NCBI GenBank assembly: GCA_916610825.1
Contig: OU744453.1
Span: 1-64,000 of the forward strand
Direction of reading: 5' to 3'
DNA length: 64,000 nt
From: Haliclystus octoradiatus
Lineage: Eukaryota; Cnidaria; Staurozoa; Stauromedusae; Haliclystidae
In this document: one piece after another, positions 1 to 8,850 of the stretch
Layout of the letters: every line of letters begins with the position of its first letter
Position numbering within the stretch: position 1 is the stretch's first letter
Position numbers and translations under genes: made by a program
Notes under the pieces: model-generated
The model's database searches: none
Seen by the model: only the letters and a program-made list of their open reading frames with translations
What the model was told of the DNA's origin: nothing

Positions 1-517
1 CTAACCCTAACCCTAACCCTAACCCTAACCCTAACCCTAACCCTAACCCTAACCCTAACCCTAACCCTAACCCTAACCCTAACCCCTAACCCTAACCCTA
101 ACCCTAACCCTAACCCTAACCCTAACCCTAACCCTAACCCTAACCCTAACCCTAACCCTAACCCTAACCCTAACCCTAACCCTAACCCTAACCCTAACCC
201 TAACCCTAACCCTAACCCTAACCCTAACCCTAACCCTAACCCTAACCCTAACCCTAACCCTAACCCTAACCCTAACCCTAACCCTAACCCTAACCCTAAC
301 CCTAACCCTAACCCTAACCCTAACCCTAACCCTAACCCTAACCCTAACCCTAACCCTAACCCTAACCCTAACCCTAACCCTAACCCTAACCCTAACCCTA
401 ACCCTAACCCTAACCCTAACCCTAACCCTAACCCTAACCCTAACCCTAACCCTAACCCTAACCCTAACCCTAACCCTAACCCTAACCCTAACCCTAACCC
501 TAACCCTAACCCTAACC

Positions 518-558
<41 letters not shown>

Positions 559-1188
559 CCCTAACCCTAACCCTAACCCTAACCCTAACCCTAACCCTAA
601 CCCTAACCCTAACCCTAACCCTAACCCTAACCCTAACCCTAACCCTAACCCTAACCCTAACCCTAACCCTAACCCTAACCCTAACCCTAACCCTAACCCT
701 AACCCTAACCCTAACCCTAACCCTAACCCTAACCCTAACCCTAACCCTAACCCTAACCCTAACCCTAACCCTAACCCTAACCCTAACCCTAACCCTAACC
801 CTAACCCTAACCCTAACCCTAACCCTAACCCTAACCCTAACCCTAACCCTAACCCTAACCCTAACCCTAACCCTAACCCTAACCCTAACCCTAACCCTAA
901 CCCTAACCCTAACCCTAACCCTAACCCTAACCCTAACCCTAACCCTAACCCTAACCCTAACCCTAACCCTAACCCTAACCCTAACCCTAACCCTAACCCT
1001 AACCCTAACCCTAACCCTAACCCTAACCCTAACCCTAACCCTAACCCTAACCCTAACCCTAACCCTAACCCTAACCCTAACCCTAACCCTAACCCTAACC
1101 CTAACCCTAACCCTAACCCTAACCCTAACCCTAACCCTAACCCTAACTCTAACCCTAACCCTAACCCTAACCCTAACCCTAACCCTAA
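1..1188. repeat. Telomeric repeat array (CCCTAA)n, chromosome end
   Basis: About 198 head-to-tail copies of CCCTAA, which is the C-rich strand of TTAGGG read from the chromosome tip inward. The array is almost perfect. Variant units are visible at about 83-86 (extra C), about 538-540 (extra A) and 1147-1150 (CTCTAA). It stops at 1188, where the LTR of a retrotransposon begins. The same repeat resumes for 14 bp on the far side of that element (8837-8850), so this is one telomere array split by an insertion. Confidence 0.98.
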
Positions 1189-1759
1189 TGTAGACTGTAA
1201 CCGCAGTCAGTCTACTAATTTAAATAGTTGTATCTGTGTGTGTTAGTACCAAGATAATACGCAACAAATGAACTGCCAAATAACACAAATGAAGCTGCTC
1301 AATGCTGATATGTTGATAAGTTGTTAAGTTTTGTGGTTGGTTTTTCTTAAAGGAATAATTAAATCACATAAATTAATACAAAGTCGTTTAATAAATCAAA
1401 TACAATGTAAACTAGGTTATAACACAATTACAGATAAAAAACATACCTTTGGTGTTCGTTCCAGCACAGATAACAACACCTATTAATAATATTTTACAAT
1501 TCGTTCGAGTCAGCGTAACTCTTCTCTATACTTTGGCTTTCTCCGACTGACTAACATTTACAATAATTTTACGTATTGAACACCAAAGGCGGAAAATATA
1601 TTTATGATGACTAATTTTCGATCTTTCTAGATATTTACTTACAATAGATTAACAAGATGACTAACTAGCTAATACGTCAAGAATAAGTGTCCCTTAGTAG
1701 CTATGGTAACGGCGTCTAAATGTATAATGGCGGCAGCAAGAATATAATTGTCGGCTACA
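1189..1759 (-). repeat. 3' LTR of the BEL/Pao element (minus-strand sense)
   Basis: A 571 bp LTR starting TGTAGACTG and ending GGCTACA. It matches the copy at 8266-8836 except for three transitions (near 1474, 1517 and 1559). On its outer side it directly touches telomeric repeat. Confidence 0.95.
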
Positions 1760-1914
1760 TACCCGCCCCGATGAGCCATTGTCAAAATGCTCATCTTAAA
1801 AAACTTATAACGACAATTTACATTTATCTTAAAATAACATAATATTAAAAACAGCTGAATTTCTAATTTTGTTCTGAAATAATTAATAGAATTATTTAAT
1901 TTAATTAACATTAA

Positions 1915-3171
1915 CTAATCTCCCTCTAGTAAGCACAATTTTGCTATTGGGCGTAAGAAAATTGTCGATCTTGTTTTGACCTTGACAGAGCGCACACAGC
2001 CATCTGGTCCTGGAATTGTTTCAGTAACTCTTCCTAATTGCCAGTGATTTCTTGGTGTAGAGTTATCTACAATAAGAACTAAATCGTTCACCTTCATGTT
2101 CTTTGTGTGGGTGTTCCATTTCTGCCTTGTTTGTAGCATTGGCACATACTCCTTGAGCCATCGTCTCCAGAACTGGTCTGCCAAATATTGTCCTTGCCTC
2201 CATCTCCTTCTTCTGTAGTTATCTTCTTCGTTGAATATGCCTGGTGGTAGTGTCGGTCCTTGGAATTGAAGTAGCAAGTGATTTGGTGTTAATGGGCTTT
2301 CATCTGATGGGTCATCGCTAATTTGTGTAAGTGGTCTACTGTTTAATATCGCCTCTATTTCGACCAAAATCGTAGTTAGGGTTTCATCTCTTAATAGTTG
2401 GTTTCCGATGATTGCTCTCATACTCCTTCTTATGCTTTTTATCAATCTCTCCCAAACACCGCCCATGTGACTTGCGGTCGGGGGGTTGAAAAGCCAAGTT
2501 GTTTCTTTCTTCATCAAAAACTTCTTAATCCTTCTCTCATCTAGATCCTTCAAACATTGTTTGAGCTCTTTCTCTGCCGACGTGAAATTTGTACCATTGT
2601 CACTTTTGATGATCTCGGGACTTCCTCTTCTAGCTACAAATCTTCTTAAGGCGTTTATGAATGAGCTGGTATCCAATGAATGAGCGACTTCTATGTGGAC
2701 TGCACATGTATTGAAGCAAGTGAATAGACAACCGTAGCGTTTGACTGTACTTCTTCCTTGCTTTACTCTGAAGGGACCGAAATAATCTACGCCAGTAAAG
2801 TTGAAGGCTGGCTTAAAGGGCGTCGCCCTCGTCTTTGGTAAATTGGCCATGTACTGATGACTTGGCTTCTTTAGTCTTTTCATACAGTTAACACAATTTC
2901 TCAGGATTCTCTTAGTTGTAGTTCTTGCACCGACTATCCAAAACTTCAATCTCACTTCAGACAAAACATGGTTGAGCCCAAAATGGCCCATCATAAGATG
3001 GTAGTGCATTATGATCAAGTTTGATACATGATGATCTTTAGGAAGAATTACTGGATGTTTTGCGTCATAACTTATCGGAGCTCCGTCAATTCTTCCGCCA
3101 ACTCTTATTATGTCCTTGTCGATGATAGGTGAAAGTTTCACAATTTTACTTTGGATCTGAACCTTTTTCAT
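1915..3171 (-). CDS. BEL/Pao integrase
   Basis: A 418-residue frame. Residues about 48-97 form the HHCC zinc-binding domain (HYHLMMGHFG ... CVNCMKRLKK). The catalytic core has the D-D-E residues in GVDYFGPF (about 128), SDNGTNF (about 190) and GGVWERLIKS (about 237). The C-terminal 130 residues match the DUF5641 region typical of Pao integrases (RRRWRQGQYLADQFWRRW, then the LGRV motif). The stop lies about 150 bp inside the 3' LTR boundary. This is the best preserved frame of the element, with no visible internal break. Confidence 0.92.
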   Translation of the reverse strand: MKKVQIQSKIVKLSPIIDKDIIRVGGRIDGAPISYDAKHPVILPKDHHVSNLIIMHYHLMMGHFGLNHVLSEVRLKFWIVGARTTTKRILRNCVNCMKRLKKPSHQYMANLPKTRATPFKPAFNFTGVDYFGPFRVKQGRSTVKRYGCLFTCFNTCAVHIEVAHSLDTSSFINALRRFVARRGSPEIIKSDNGTNFTSAEKELKQCLKDLDERRIKKFLMKKETTWLFNPPTASHMGGVWERLIKSIRRSMRAIIGNQLLRDETLTTILVEIEAILNSRPLTQISDDPSDESPLTPNHLLLQFQGPTLPPGIFNEEDNYRRRRWRQGQYLADQFWRRWLKEYVPMLQTRQKWNTHTKNMKVNDLVLIVDNSTPRNHWQLGRVTETIPGPDGCVRSVKVKTRSTIFLRPIAKLCLLEGD

Positions 3172-3239
3172 TTTCTCTAGATCGGCGAGTTCCTTTGTAA
3201 ATGTAGTCCTTTGGGTGTGTTTAACGATGTCTTTTTCCG

Positions 3240-3857
3240 CTAGTTTGATTTCTTAACTGTGATTGGACCAGTTTGGAACTGTTTCTTGTTCGTCTTCGTC
3301 GCTTTCCATTTTACATATTCTTTAAATCTTATGATCCAGGCTATCCCTACTTTTAGTCTTTCCCACGATGAATATCTTTTAATTAACTTGCTAATTATAT
3401 CGTTTTCTGCTTCTTCTTGTGTTTGTACGATTTGTATTGTTCTTACTTCCGAATCAAACCCTGGACATTCTTTAATCGGGTTGTCGGATTTATCTTCAAT
3501 CGGATTTTTAGATTGATTTTCAATCGGATTTTTAGGCCAAGACTCTTCTGACTGCTTCAAGAAGTCAGGTCCTTTGAGCCATCGTGAATCTTCCAAAAGG
3601 GATTTAACTTTGAGACCACGGGAAGCGTCATCCGCTGGATTGCTCTTTGTATCAACATAGTTCCATTGACCCGGGTCGCTAGCCTCTCTTATCTCGTTCA
3701 CTCTGTTAGCCACAAAGATTGAAAATTGCTTTGATTCGTTGGCGATAAATCGCAAAACTGTTGTCGAATCTGTCCAAAAGAAGGTGCTGTCAATCTTGAG
3801 GTCAATCTCTTCTAGGATTGTTTGAGCCATTCTAGTTGCTATTACTGCCGCTTGCAA
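3240..3857 (-). CDS. BEL/Pao RNase H domain, frameshifted
   Basis: A 205-residue frame overlapping the end of the RT frame by 26 bp. It contains FFWTDSTTVLRFI, a conserved RNase H Asp motif of BEL elements, and NPADDASRGL, another family signature. It then runs through a low-conservation tether with tandem NPIE/NP-type repeats (about residues 105-135). The frame closes at 3240, and the integrase frame (1915-3171) is in a different phase, so a further indel lies between 3171 and about 3245. Confidence 0.8.
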   Translation of the reverse strand: MQAAVIATRMAQTILEEIDLKIDSTFFWTDSTTVLRFIANESKQFSIFVANRVNEIREASDPGQWNYVDTKSNPADDASRGLKVKSLLEDSRWLKGPDFLKQSEESWPKNPIENQSKNPIEDKSDNPIKECPGFDSEVRTIQIVQTQEEAENDIISKLIKRYSSWERLKVGIAWIIRFKEYVKWKATKTNKKQFQTGPITVKKSN

Positions 3858-5097
3858 TTCTTAGACGTGGAATTGTTTGTTGTTTAATTGGTGAGAGCCG
3901 TGATTTACCCATTACGAACGAGCAATTGATTTCTCCCTTTAAAGAGATACTTCGATGATAGGCAACGGCACCATAACCATCTTGTGATGCGTCCGAAAAA
4001 CAGTGTATCTCCCTTCTTTCTAATGCCTCTTCTGGAATCTTGAGAATGTTTCTCTCAACCTTCAAATTGTTAAGACTTGAAAGTTCTTGCGTCCATGATT
4101 TCCATACTTTCAAATGTTTTTCTTCTAATCTGTCGTCCCATCCAATTTTTTCTCTCCAGAGGTCTTGCAATAGTAGCTTAGCCTTGAATATATATGGACA
4201 TGCTAATCCCAATGGATCGTACACCGAACTGACTGATGACAAAATACCTCTCTTCGTCATGGGTTTGTTAAATTCAAAGGTCTTGAAACCAAAACAATCA
4301 TCGTCTGGGTTCCACTGTACCCCAAGGGCGCGGTCGATTGGCAACTTGTCGAGATCTAGGTTAAGTGATGGTTTTGCCCTTTCTGATTGAGATACTGTGT
4401 TAAGTATCCTTTTGCTGTTACTTGACCATTTTGTTAAATTAAAACCTCCTTTCATTAGTACCTCCTTTAGTTCTCTGATCATTTCGATTGCCTCTTCTTC
4501 GGTATCTGTTGCCTTTAAACAATCATCTACATAGAAATTTCGGTGGATTGCCTGGATAGTGCTTTGTTTGTAGTGATCTTTATTATCATCTGCAGTCTTT
4601 CTCAATGCGAAACTGGCACACGATGGTGAACTGGTTGCCCCAAATATGTGCCTGGTCATCTGGTAGCTTTGGGGTTCTTCATCTAAATTACCTCCTGGCC
4701 ACCATAGGAACTGGAGTGAATTACAGTCTTCGGTTGGTACCTTAAGCTGATAGAACATTGTTTGAATATCAGAAGCAAAAACAAATTTTCCTGTTCTGAA
4801 TCGAGTCAGTACTCCAATCAAGGAGCTCGTTAGATCAGGCCCCTGTAAAAGGTTGTCATTTAGGGATGTTCCCATAAATCGGGCAGCTGCGTCAAACACG
4901 ATTCTGACCTTTGTTTTATTTGGATTTATTACCGGATGATGTGGGAGATACCGCAGCCTTTCACTCTTTACGTTTTTTGGTGACTCTCTAGCGTAACCCT
5001 TTATTAGGTAATCGTTTACTATGCTTTTATACTTTTCTAATAAGTCTGTATTGTTTACCAGTCTTCGTTTTAATGATTTAAGTCGTTGTTGTGCCAT
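3832..5097 (-). CDS. BEL/Pao reverse transcriptase (start of RNase H)
   Basis: A 421-residue frame beginning immediately past the SINE. Residues about 55-130 hold the fingers (VRIVFDAAARF, then FRTGKFVFASDIQTMFYQL with the first catalytic Asp). YVDDCLKAT at about residue 190 is the catalytic YVDD box. The C-terminal part, HCFSDASQDGYGAVAY, opens the RNase H domain. The last residues are out of frame: an extra base near 3859-3863 shifts it, and RNase H continues in the overlapping frame at 3240-3857. It would copy the element's RNA to cDNA inside particles if intact. Confidence 0.9.
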   Translation of the reverse strand: MAQQRLKSLKRRLVNNTDLLEKYKSIVNDYLIKGYARESPKNVKSERLRYLPHHPVINPNKTKVRIVFDAAARFMGTSLNDNLLQGPDLTSSLIGVLTRFRTGKFVFASDIQTMFYQLKVPTEDCNSLQFLWWPGGNLDEEPQSYQMTRHIFGATSSPSCASFALRKTADDNKDHYKQSTIQAIHRNFYVDDCLKATDTEEEAIEMIRELKEVLMKGGFNLTKWSSNSKRILNTVSQSERAKPSLNLDLDKLPIDRALGVQWNPDDDCFGFKTFEFNKPMTKRGILSSVSSVYDPLGLACPYIFKAKLLLQDLWREKIGWDDRLEEKHLKVWKSWTQELSSLNNLKVERNILKIPEEALERREIHCFSDASQDGYGAVAYHRSISLKGEINCSFVMGKSRLSPIKQQTIPRLRIASGSNSN

Positions 5098-5099
5098 AA

Positions 5100-5465
5100 A
5101 GGAGGATTAGCTCAGATGGCAGAGCAACCGAACTTCAGATCGGATCATATCTGATCGACCGTGGTTCAAATCCCCCTAAGGTCAACTCAGCCTTGACTTT
5201 ATCTGAAACATCAAATGAGTACCATCTGAGGATGGCGGATGGAATGGTGCAGAGGGAATTGCATTGTGAGTAGCTGCGGCGCATCGTTGCGCATTGACAA
5301 TCGAGACCTATCTGCCATGAAATCTGTTGAAATTGATCTGCAGTGTCGCGGCTGAGATCAACAAAGAGCGTTTAAAATCATTGCTCTCAGCGAAAAAAGC
5401 CACTCATCTAGAAATAGAGGAGTGGTACGGGTGCCTTCGGTAGGGCGACACCGTCTACATTACAT
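5100..5465 (+). mobile_element. tRNA-derived SINE inserted in BEL pol
   Basis: A 366 bp insertion bounded by an 11-bp target duplication, TTGTGCCATAA (5089-5099 and 5466-5476). The head resembles a tRNA gene: an A-box-like TAGCTCAGATGG (about 5108-5119) and a B-box-like GGTTCAAATCC (about 5163-5173), as for RNA polymerase III SINEs. The body (about 5330-5460) contains a segment found again, diverged, in a DNAJC11 intron near 62818-62905, so it is a dispersed family. With one target copy it adds 377 bp, not a multiple of three, and breaks the pol frame. I do not recognise the family name. Confidence 0.85.
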
Positions 5466-6662
5466 TTGTGCCATAATGGCATTGTTTGGTAATTGTACTT
5501 GGGGATCCTTCCACGGGAGTCCAATTTGATAGTGGCCTTCAACTATGATTGCAGACTTTCTCATTGAATTAAGTGCCCTATCGTCTTCGATTGAACTAGC
5601 AGTCTTATTATGGGTCTTACTTGTCCCATAACTATCGATGGTCCAAAAGTTTTGTACTTGAGAATCTAGCTTTTCATCTATGTTTAATTCGTTTTCTTCT
5701 GCTATAGTTACGTACAGCGCATTGCAATTACTTTTACTGTTTGCCCTTTGTATGGCTGCCTGTCCCACTGCCGACCATCCCAGTTGAGTTCGTACGGCCC
5801 ACGGTTCGTTTATCTTCCCTCGTTTGTGTTCTATTGCTATTAAGGCCTCTGGACAGTTCGTCCCAATTATCATAGACACCTTATTAGATTTTATGATAGG
5901 GAAGTCTATGCCTTTGAAATGGTCCCATTCCTCTAGTCTTATTCTCTTCAGTTTGTCACATGTTAGGTTCAAATTATTCATGGAATAAATGGTGTTGATT
6001 TCTAGGGTAGGACTGTCATTTCCTAGAGTGGACACCTTCACAGTAGCTTTGTCACATTTGACTTTCTCTTTCTTGTTTACAGTATTTATTACTAACTGGC
6101 TGTCTTTCCCTTTAATATCTAATTCTTTGAGGACATTCTCTTCTACAAGCGTGATATTGGACCCAGTGTCTAGTAAAGCATTTATAGTTATTATTTTCGA
6201 GTTCCCGTATAGTTTAATTGGAACTATTTGTAGTAAAGTTGTACATTCGGGCTTTCTTATATTGTTAACAATGGTATTAGAGTTGACATTCTGCGTCTCT
6301 ATTTCAGTTTCGGTCACAGTCACTTCTGCAGTGGACTGTCTGTCAGGTCTGTGCATAATTGTAAGATGCCTTCTGCCGCAGTTCTCTTTACCGCAGGTCT
6401 TGTCTGTTCTGCATTTTGCGGCAAAGTGGTTTCCCTTCAAACATTTGAAACATAGACCGTTATCTCTGGCAATTTTCACCTTTTCGTCGTAGTTTTTTGA
6501 TTTGAATTGATTACACGTGTAGACTGGATGATTTTCTTCGCAACATGGACATTTATCATTCCAATCTCTATTTTGGGTCGCAAACGTGGTAGTTATTACT
6601 TTTGGCGTTTTATTTTGTCTGCTAAAGTCGTTTCCTTTTGATTTTGTTTCCTTCAGTAACAT
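5460..6662 (-). CDS. BEL/Pao zinc knuckles and aspartic protease
   Basis: A 400-residue frame. Residues about 38-105 hold Cys/His clusters (CPCCEENHPVYTC, CFKCLKGNHFAAKC, then CGKENCGRRH), the zinc-knuckle region of BEL Gag. Residues about 162-300 are a DUF1758-type retropepsin with the active-site motif LLDTGSNITLV. The frame stops inside a SINE insertion: its last codons are the duplicated target site plus inserted bases, so the stop is not native. It would process the polyprotein in virus-like particles if intact. Confidence 0.85.
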   Translation of the reverse strand: MLLKETKSKGNDFSRQNKTPKVITTTFATQNRDWNDKCPCCEENHPVYTCNQFKSKNYDEKVKIARDNGLCFKCLKGNHFAAKCRTDKTCGKENCGRRHLTIMHRPDRQSTAEVTVTETEIETQNVNSNTIVNNIRKPECTTLLQIVPIKLYGNSKIITINALLDTGSNITLVEENVLKELDIKGKDSQLVINTVNKKEKVKCDKATVKVSTLGNDSPTLEINTIYSMNNLNLTCDKLKRIRLEEWDHFKGIDFPIIKSNKVSMIIGTNCPEALIAIEHKRGKINEPWAVRTQLGWSAVGQAAIQRANSKSNCNALYVTIAEENELNIDEKLDSQVQNFWTIDSYGTSKTHNKTASSIEDDRALNSMRKSAIIVEGHYQIGLPWKDPQVQLPNNAIMAQM

Positions 6663-6724
6663 AGATCCAAAGACAGGGTCTGTTGGAGCATCTAACTCCT
6701 GCTCGAGGTATGTGATCAGGTCAT

Positions 6725-7945
6725 CTATTGTTGGTCATCCTTCAATCTCAATTTTACGGCTATTCCTGCCCATTTTTGCGCAACAAATTTGGGTCCTTTT
6801 TCGACAATTTTAGCTAAATTCTCTTCATCCAGTTTATGGAGATAGTTCATAGCAGCTAATGTTACCCTAGCTGTTCTTACTTTATCTACGTATTCTTCGA
6901 AACCTTGAGCGTCATTAGGTTTCACTTGCACGGATTCTGTTAGTGATTTTATTGCTGCTTTAACGACAGATACAGGTTTGCCATACCTTTTTCGCAATAA
7001 ATTCAACGCTTTATCTAATTTCCCTTCGCCTGTAATTTCTAGAACTTGTACGGCGGATCTTGCTGGCCCCGTCAGAAATTGTAATAGGCGAGACATTTTT
7101 TGTGTCTCGTTCAAGGGTCGCATCATTACTAACTCATTGAAACGAGTTATGAATCGAGGGTACTCTTCTGAGCTACCAGAAAATTTTGGAATTTCTAAAT
7201 TTGGTAGCTCATTAGCCATACTCAGACGTTGGACTGCTATTAATGCTTCGTGTATAGCGTTTGTTTGTAATGATTGATTAGTGACCGGCTGTGTGTTCTC
7301 TGTCATGCCTTCACTTACAATTGCCTTATTGTTATTACTTTTAGATATAACTGTTTTGTCCTGAACTTTATTAGTTAAAGATTCCTTATTACTTTTATTA
7401 CTATTGTGCGTAATACTTTCTATTATAGGTAATCTATTCGTATTAGTTATTTCTATCGGTCTTTCTATTTTCTTAATCTTAATTGACGTACGCGATTTCG
7501 TTGTTTTCCTTGAAACAATAGAGCTCTCGTCATCCGTGTCGCTGAGTTCATCTAACTCCGCATTTGCTTCGTTTATCCGCTCTTCTGCAATGTCTATGGC
7601 TAAGGCAGTTTTCATTTTGGCTTTCAAAATATTTAATTCAGCTTCCCTATCAATAACTTGAAGCTCGAATTTAGCCCTTTCAATATCTCTTTGGGCTTGT
7701 TTAGTTTTCGATTTAATGCTTGCCCGACTAGCCTTAGACGATGCGGAAGCGGAACTACGCTTAGACGTGCGGGACTTCTGCGAGACAGTACTGGCTGACT
7801 CACCAATGTTGGTTTCGTCATCACTATGGTCACCAGTCACGGATGGCGCTGACGTAATATTTTTAATATAATTTCTAATAATTATGCTATAGCGAGACAT
7901 CCGTTCTGTCTCTGATTTATGCTCTGATCTCTGATTTATGTTCAT
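6725..7945 (-). CDS. BEL/Pao Gag with DUF1759-type capsid region
   Basis: A 406-residue frame. Residues about 60-140 are basic and Ser-rich, then strongly helical with heptad-like E/K/A content (coiled coil). From about residue 248 it carries LPNLEIPKFSGSSEEY followed by FITRFNELV, the hallmark opening of the DUF1759 Gag region of Pao retrotransposons, continuing through KSLTESVQVKPNDAQGFEEY. The frame ends early at 6725; recognisable Gag sequence continues in another frame just downstream (about 6660-6735), so a one- or two-base indel lies near 6730-6740. Confidence 0.8.
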   Translation of the reverse strand: MNINQRSEHKSETERMSRYSIIIRNYIKNITSAPSVTGDHSDDETNIGESASTVSQKSRTSKRSSASASSKASRASIKSKTKQAQRDIERAKFELQVIDREAELNILKAKMKTALAIDIAEERINEANAELDELSDTDDESSIVSRKTTKSRTSIKIKKIERPIEITNTNRLPIIESITHNSNKSNKESLTNKVQDKTVISKSNNNKAIVSEGMTENTQPVTNQSLQTNAIHEALIAVQRLSMANELPNLEIPKFSGSSEEYPRFITRFNELVMMRPLNETQKMSRLLQFLTGPARSAVQVLEITGEGKLDKALNLLRKRYGKPVSVVKAAIKSLTESVQVKPNDAQGFEEYVDKVRTARVTLAAMNYLHKLDEENLAKIVEKGPKFVAQKWAGIAVKLRLKDDQQ

Positions 7946-8229
7946 TATGCTACCGACGTTGACGTAAGGTCGGTTCTCGAATGTTCTATTCTATATTGTG
8001 ACTCATACCACTCCCATCGTTCTTTTAGCTCCGCTTCCATTCTTTTTATCATCTCCAATGGTTTTACATCTGTGATCGATTGTTCTATTTCATCGTATAG
8101 CTTTATCAAATCACTTTCTGCCTTTTCCAATGGAGTAGGTAAAGCATTTTCCGCATCAGTTGTATTCTCATCTGTGTCATCTTTGTCCGTGGCACTTCTG
8201 AGCTTCATCATTCTCTTTGGTTCTGACAT
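7945..8229 (-). CDS. BEL/Pao gag, N-terminal segment
   Basis: A 94-residue frame starting MSEPKRMMKLRS about 35 bp inside the upstream LTR. It is charged and probably helical (acidic stretch, then repeated E/K). Its stop overlaps the start of the next gag frame as TAATG (7943-7947 region). Either termination-reinitiation joins the two or a one-base frameshift split a single gag. BEL/Pao Gag is normally one continuous N-terminal part of the polyprotein, so a frameshift is the simpler reading. No conserved domain is recognised in this piece. Confidence 0.6.
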   Translation of the reverse strand: MSEPKRMMKLRSATDKDDTDENTTDAENALPTPLEKAESDLIKLYDEIEQSITDVKPLEMIKRMEAELKERWEWYESQYRIEHSRTDLTSTSVA

Positions 8230-8265
8230 ATTACCAACAGCAATGGATGATCAAAGAAAAACTCA

Positions 8266-8836
8266 TGTAGACTGTAACCGCAGTCAGTCTACTAATTTAA
8301 ATAGTTGTATCTGTGTGTGTTAGTACCAAGATAATACGCAACAAATGAACTGCCAAATAACACAAATGAAGCTGCTCAATGCTGATATGTTGATAAGTTG
8401 TTAAGTTTTGTGGTTGGTTTTTCTTAAAGGAATAATTAAATCACATAAATTAATACAAAGTCGTTTAATAAATCAAATACAATGTAAACTAGGTTATAAC
8501 ACAATTACAGATAAAAAACATACCTTTGGTGTTCGTTCCAGCACAGATAATAACACCTATTAATAATATTTTACAATTCGTTCGAGTCAGCGTAGCTCTT
8601 CTCTATACTTTGGCTTTCTCCGACTGACTAACATTTGCAATAATTTTACGTATTGAACACCAAAGGCGGAAAATATATTTATGATGACTAATTTTCGATC
8701 TTTCTAGATATTTACTTACAATAGATTAACAAGATGACTAACTAGCTAATACGTCAAGAATAAGTGTCCCTTAGTAGCTATGGTAACGGCGTCTAAATGT
8801 ATAATGGCGGCAGCAAGAATATAATTGTCGGCTACA
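8266..8836 (-). repeat. 5' LTR of the BEL/Pao element (minus-strand sense)
   Basis: The second 571 bp copy of the LTR. For minus-strand transcription this is the upstream LTR that would carry the promoter. Its outer edge abuts 14 bp of telomeric repeat, then subtelomeric satellite. Confidence 0.95.
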
Positions 8837-8850
8837 CCTAACCCTAACCT
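8837..8850. repeat. Residual telomeric repeat proximal to the retrotransposon
   Basis: CCTAACCCTAACCT, the inner end of the telomere array left behind by the BEL/Pao insertion. It fuses to subtelomeric satellite through the shared ACCTCG: satellite units read GCAAACCTCGTTTTCATG, while the junction reads CTAACCTCGCTTTTATG. Confidence 0.9.

Larger units (their letters stand above)
1189..8836 (-). mobile_element. Full-length BEL/Pao LTR retrotransposon inserted in the telomere
   Basis: The 7,648 bp element is bounded by two direct LTRs of 571 bp (1189-1759 and 8266-8836), each starting TG and ending CA. It is flanked by the 5-bp direct repeat CCTAA (1184-1188 and 8837-8841), the target duplication length usual for BEL/Pao. 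Coding order on the minus strand is gag, zinc knuckles and protease, reverse transcriptase, RNase H, integrase: the BEL/Pao order. A purine-rich stretch (GGGGCGGG on the minus strand, about 1761-1769) abuts the downstream LTR as expected for a polypurine tract. I found no convincing tRNA primer-binding site next to the upstream LTR. The reading frame breaks in several places and a SINE interrupts pol at 5100-5465, so this copy looks non-autonomous, although the near-identical LTRs indicate recent insertion. Confidence 0.95.

Noticed and set aside
1669-1911. A small plus/minus frame across the LTR border as a gene
   Set aside because: It overlaps the LTR and the polypurine tract region and has no family resemblance.
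5101-5175. A functional tRNA gene
   Set aside because: A and B boxes are present, but the acceptor stem and T stem do not pair well and the sequence is the head of a SINE with target duplications.
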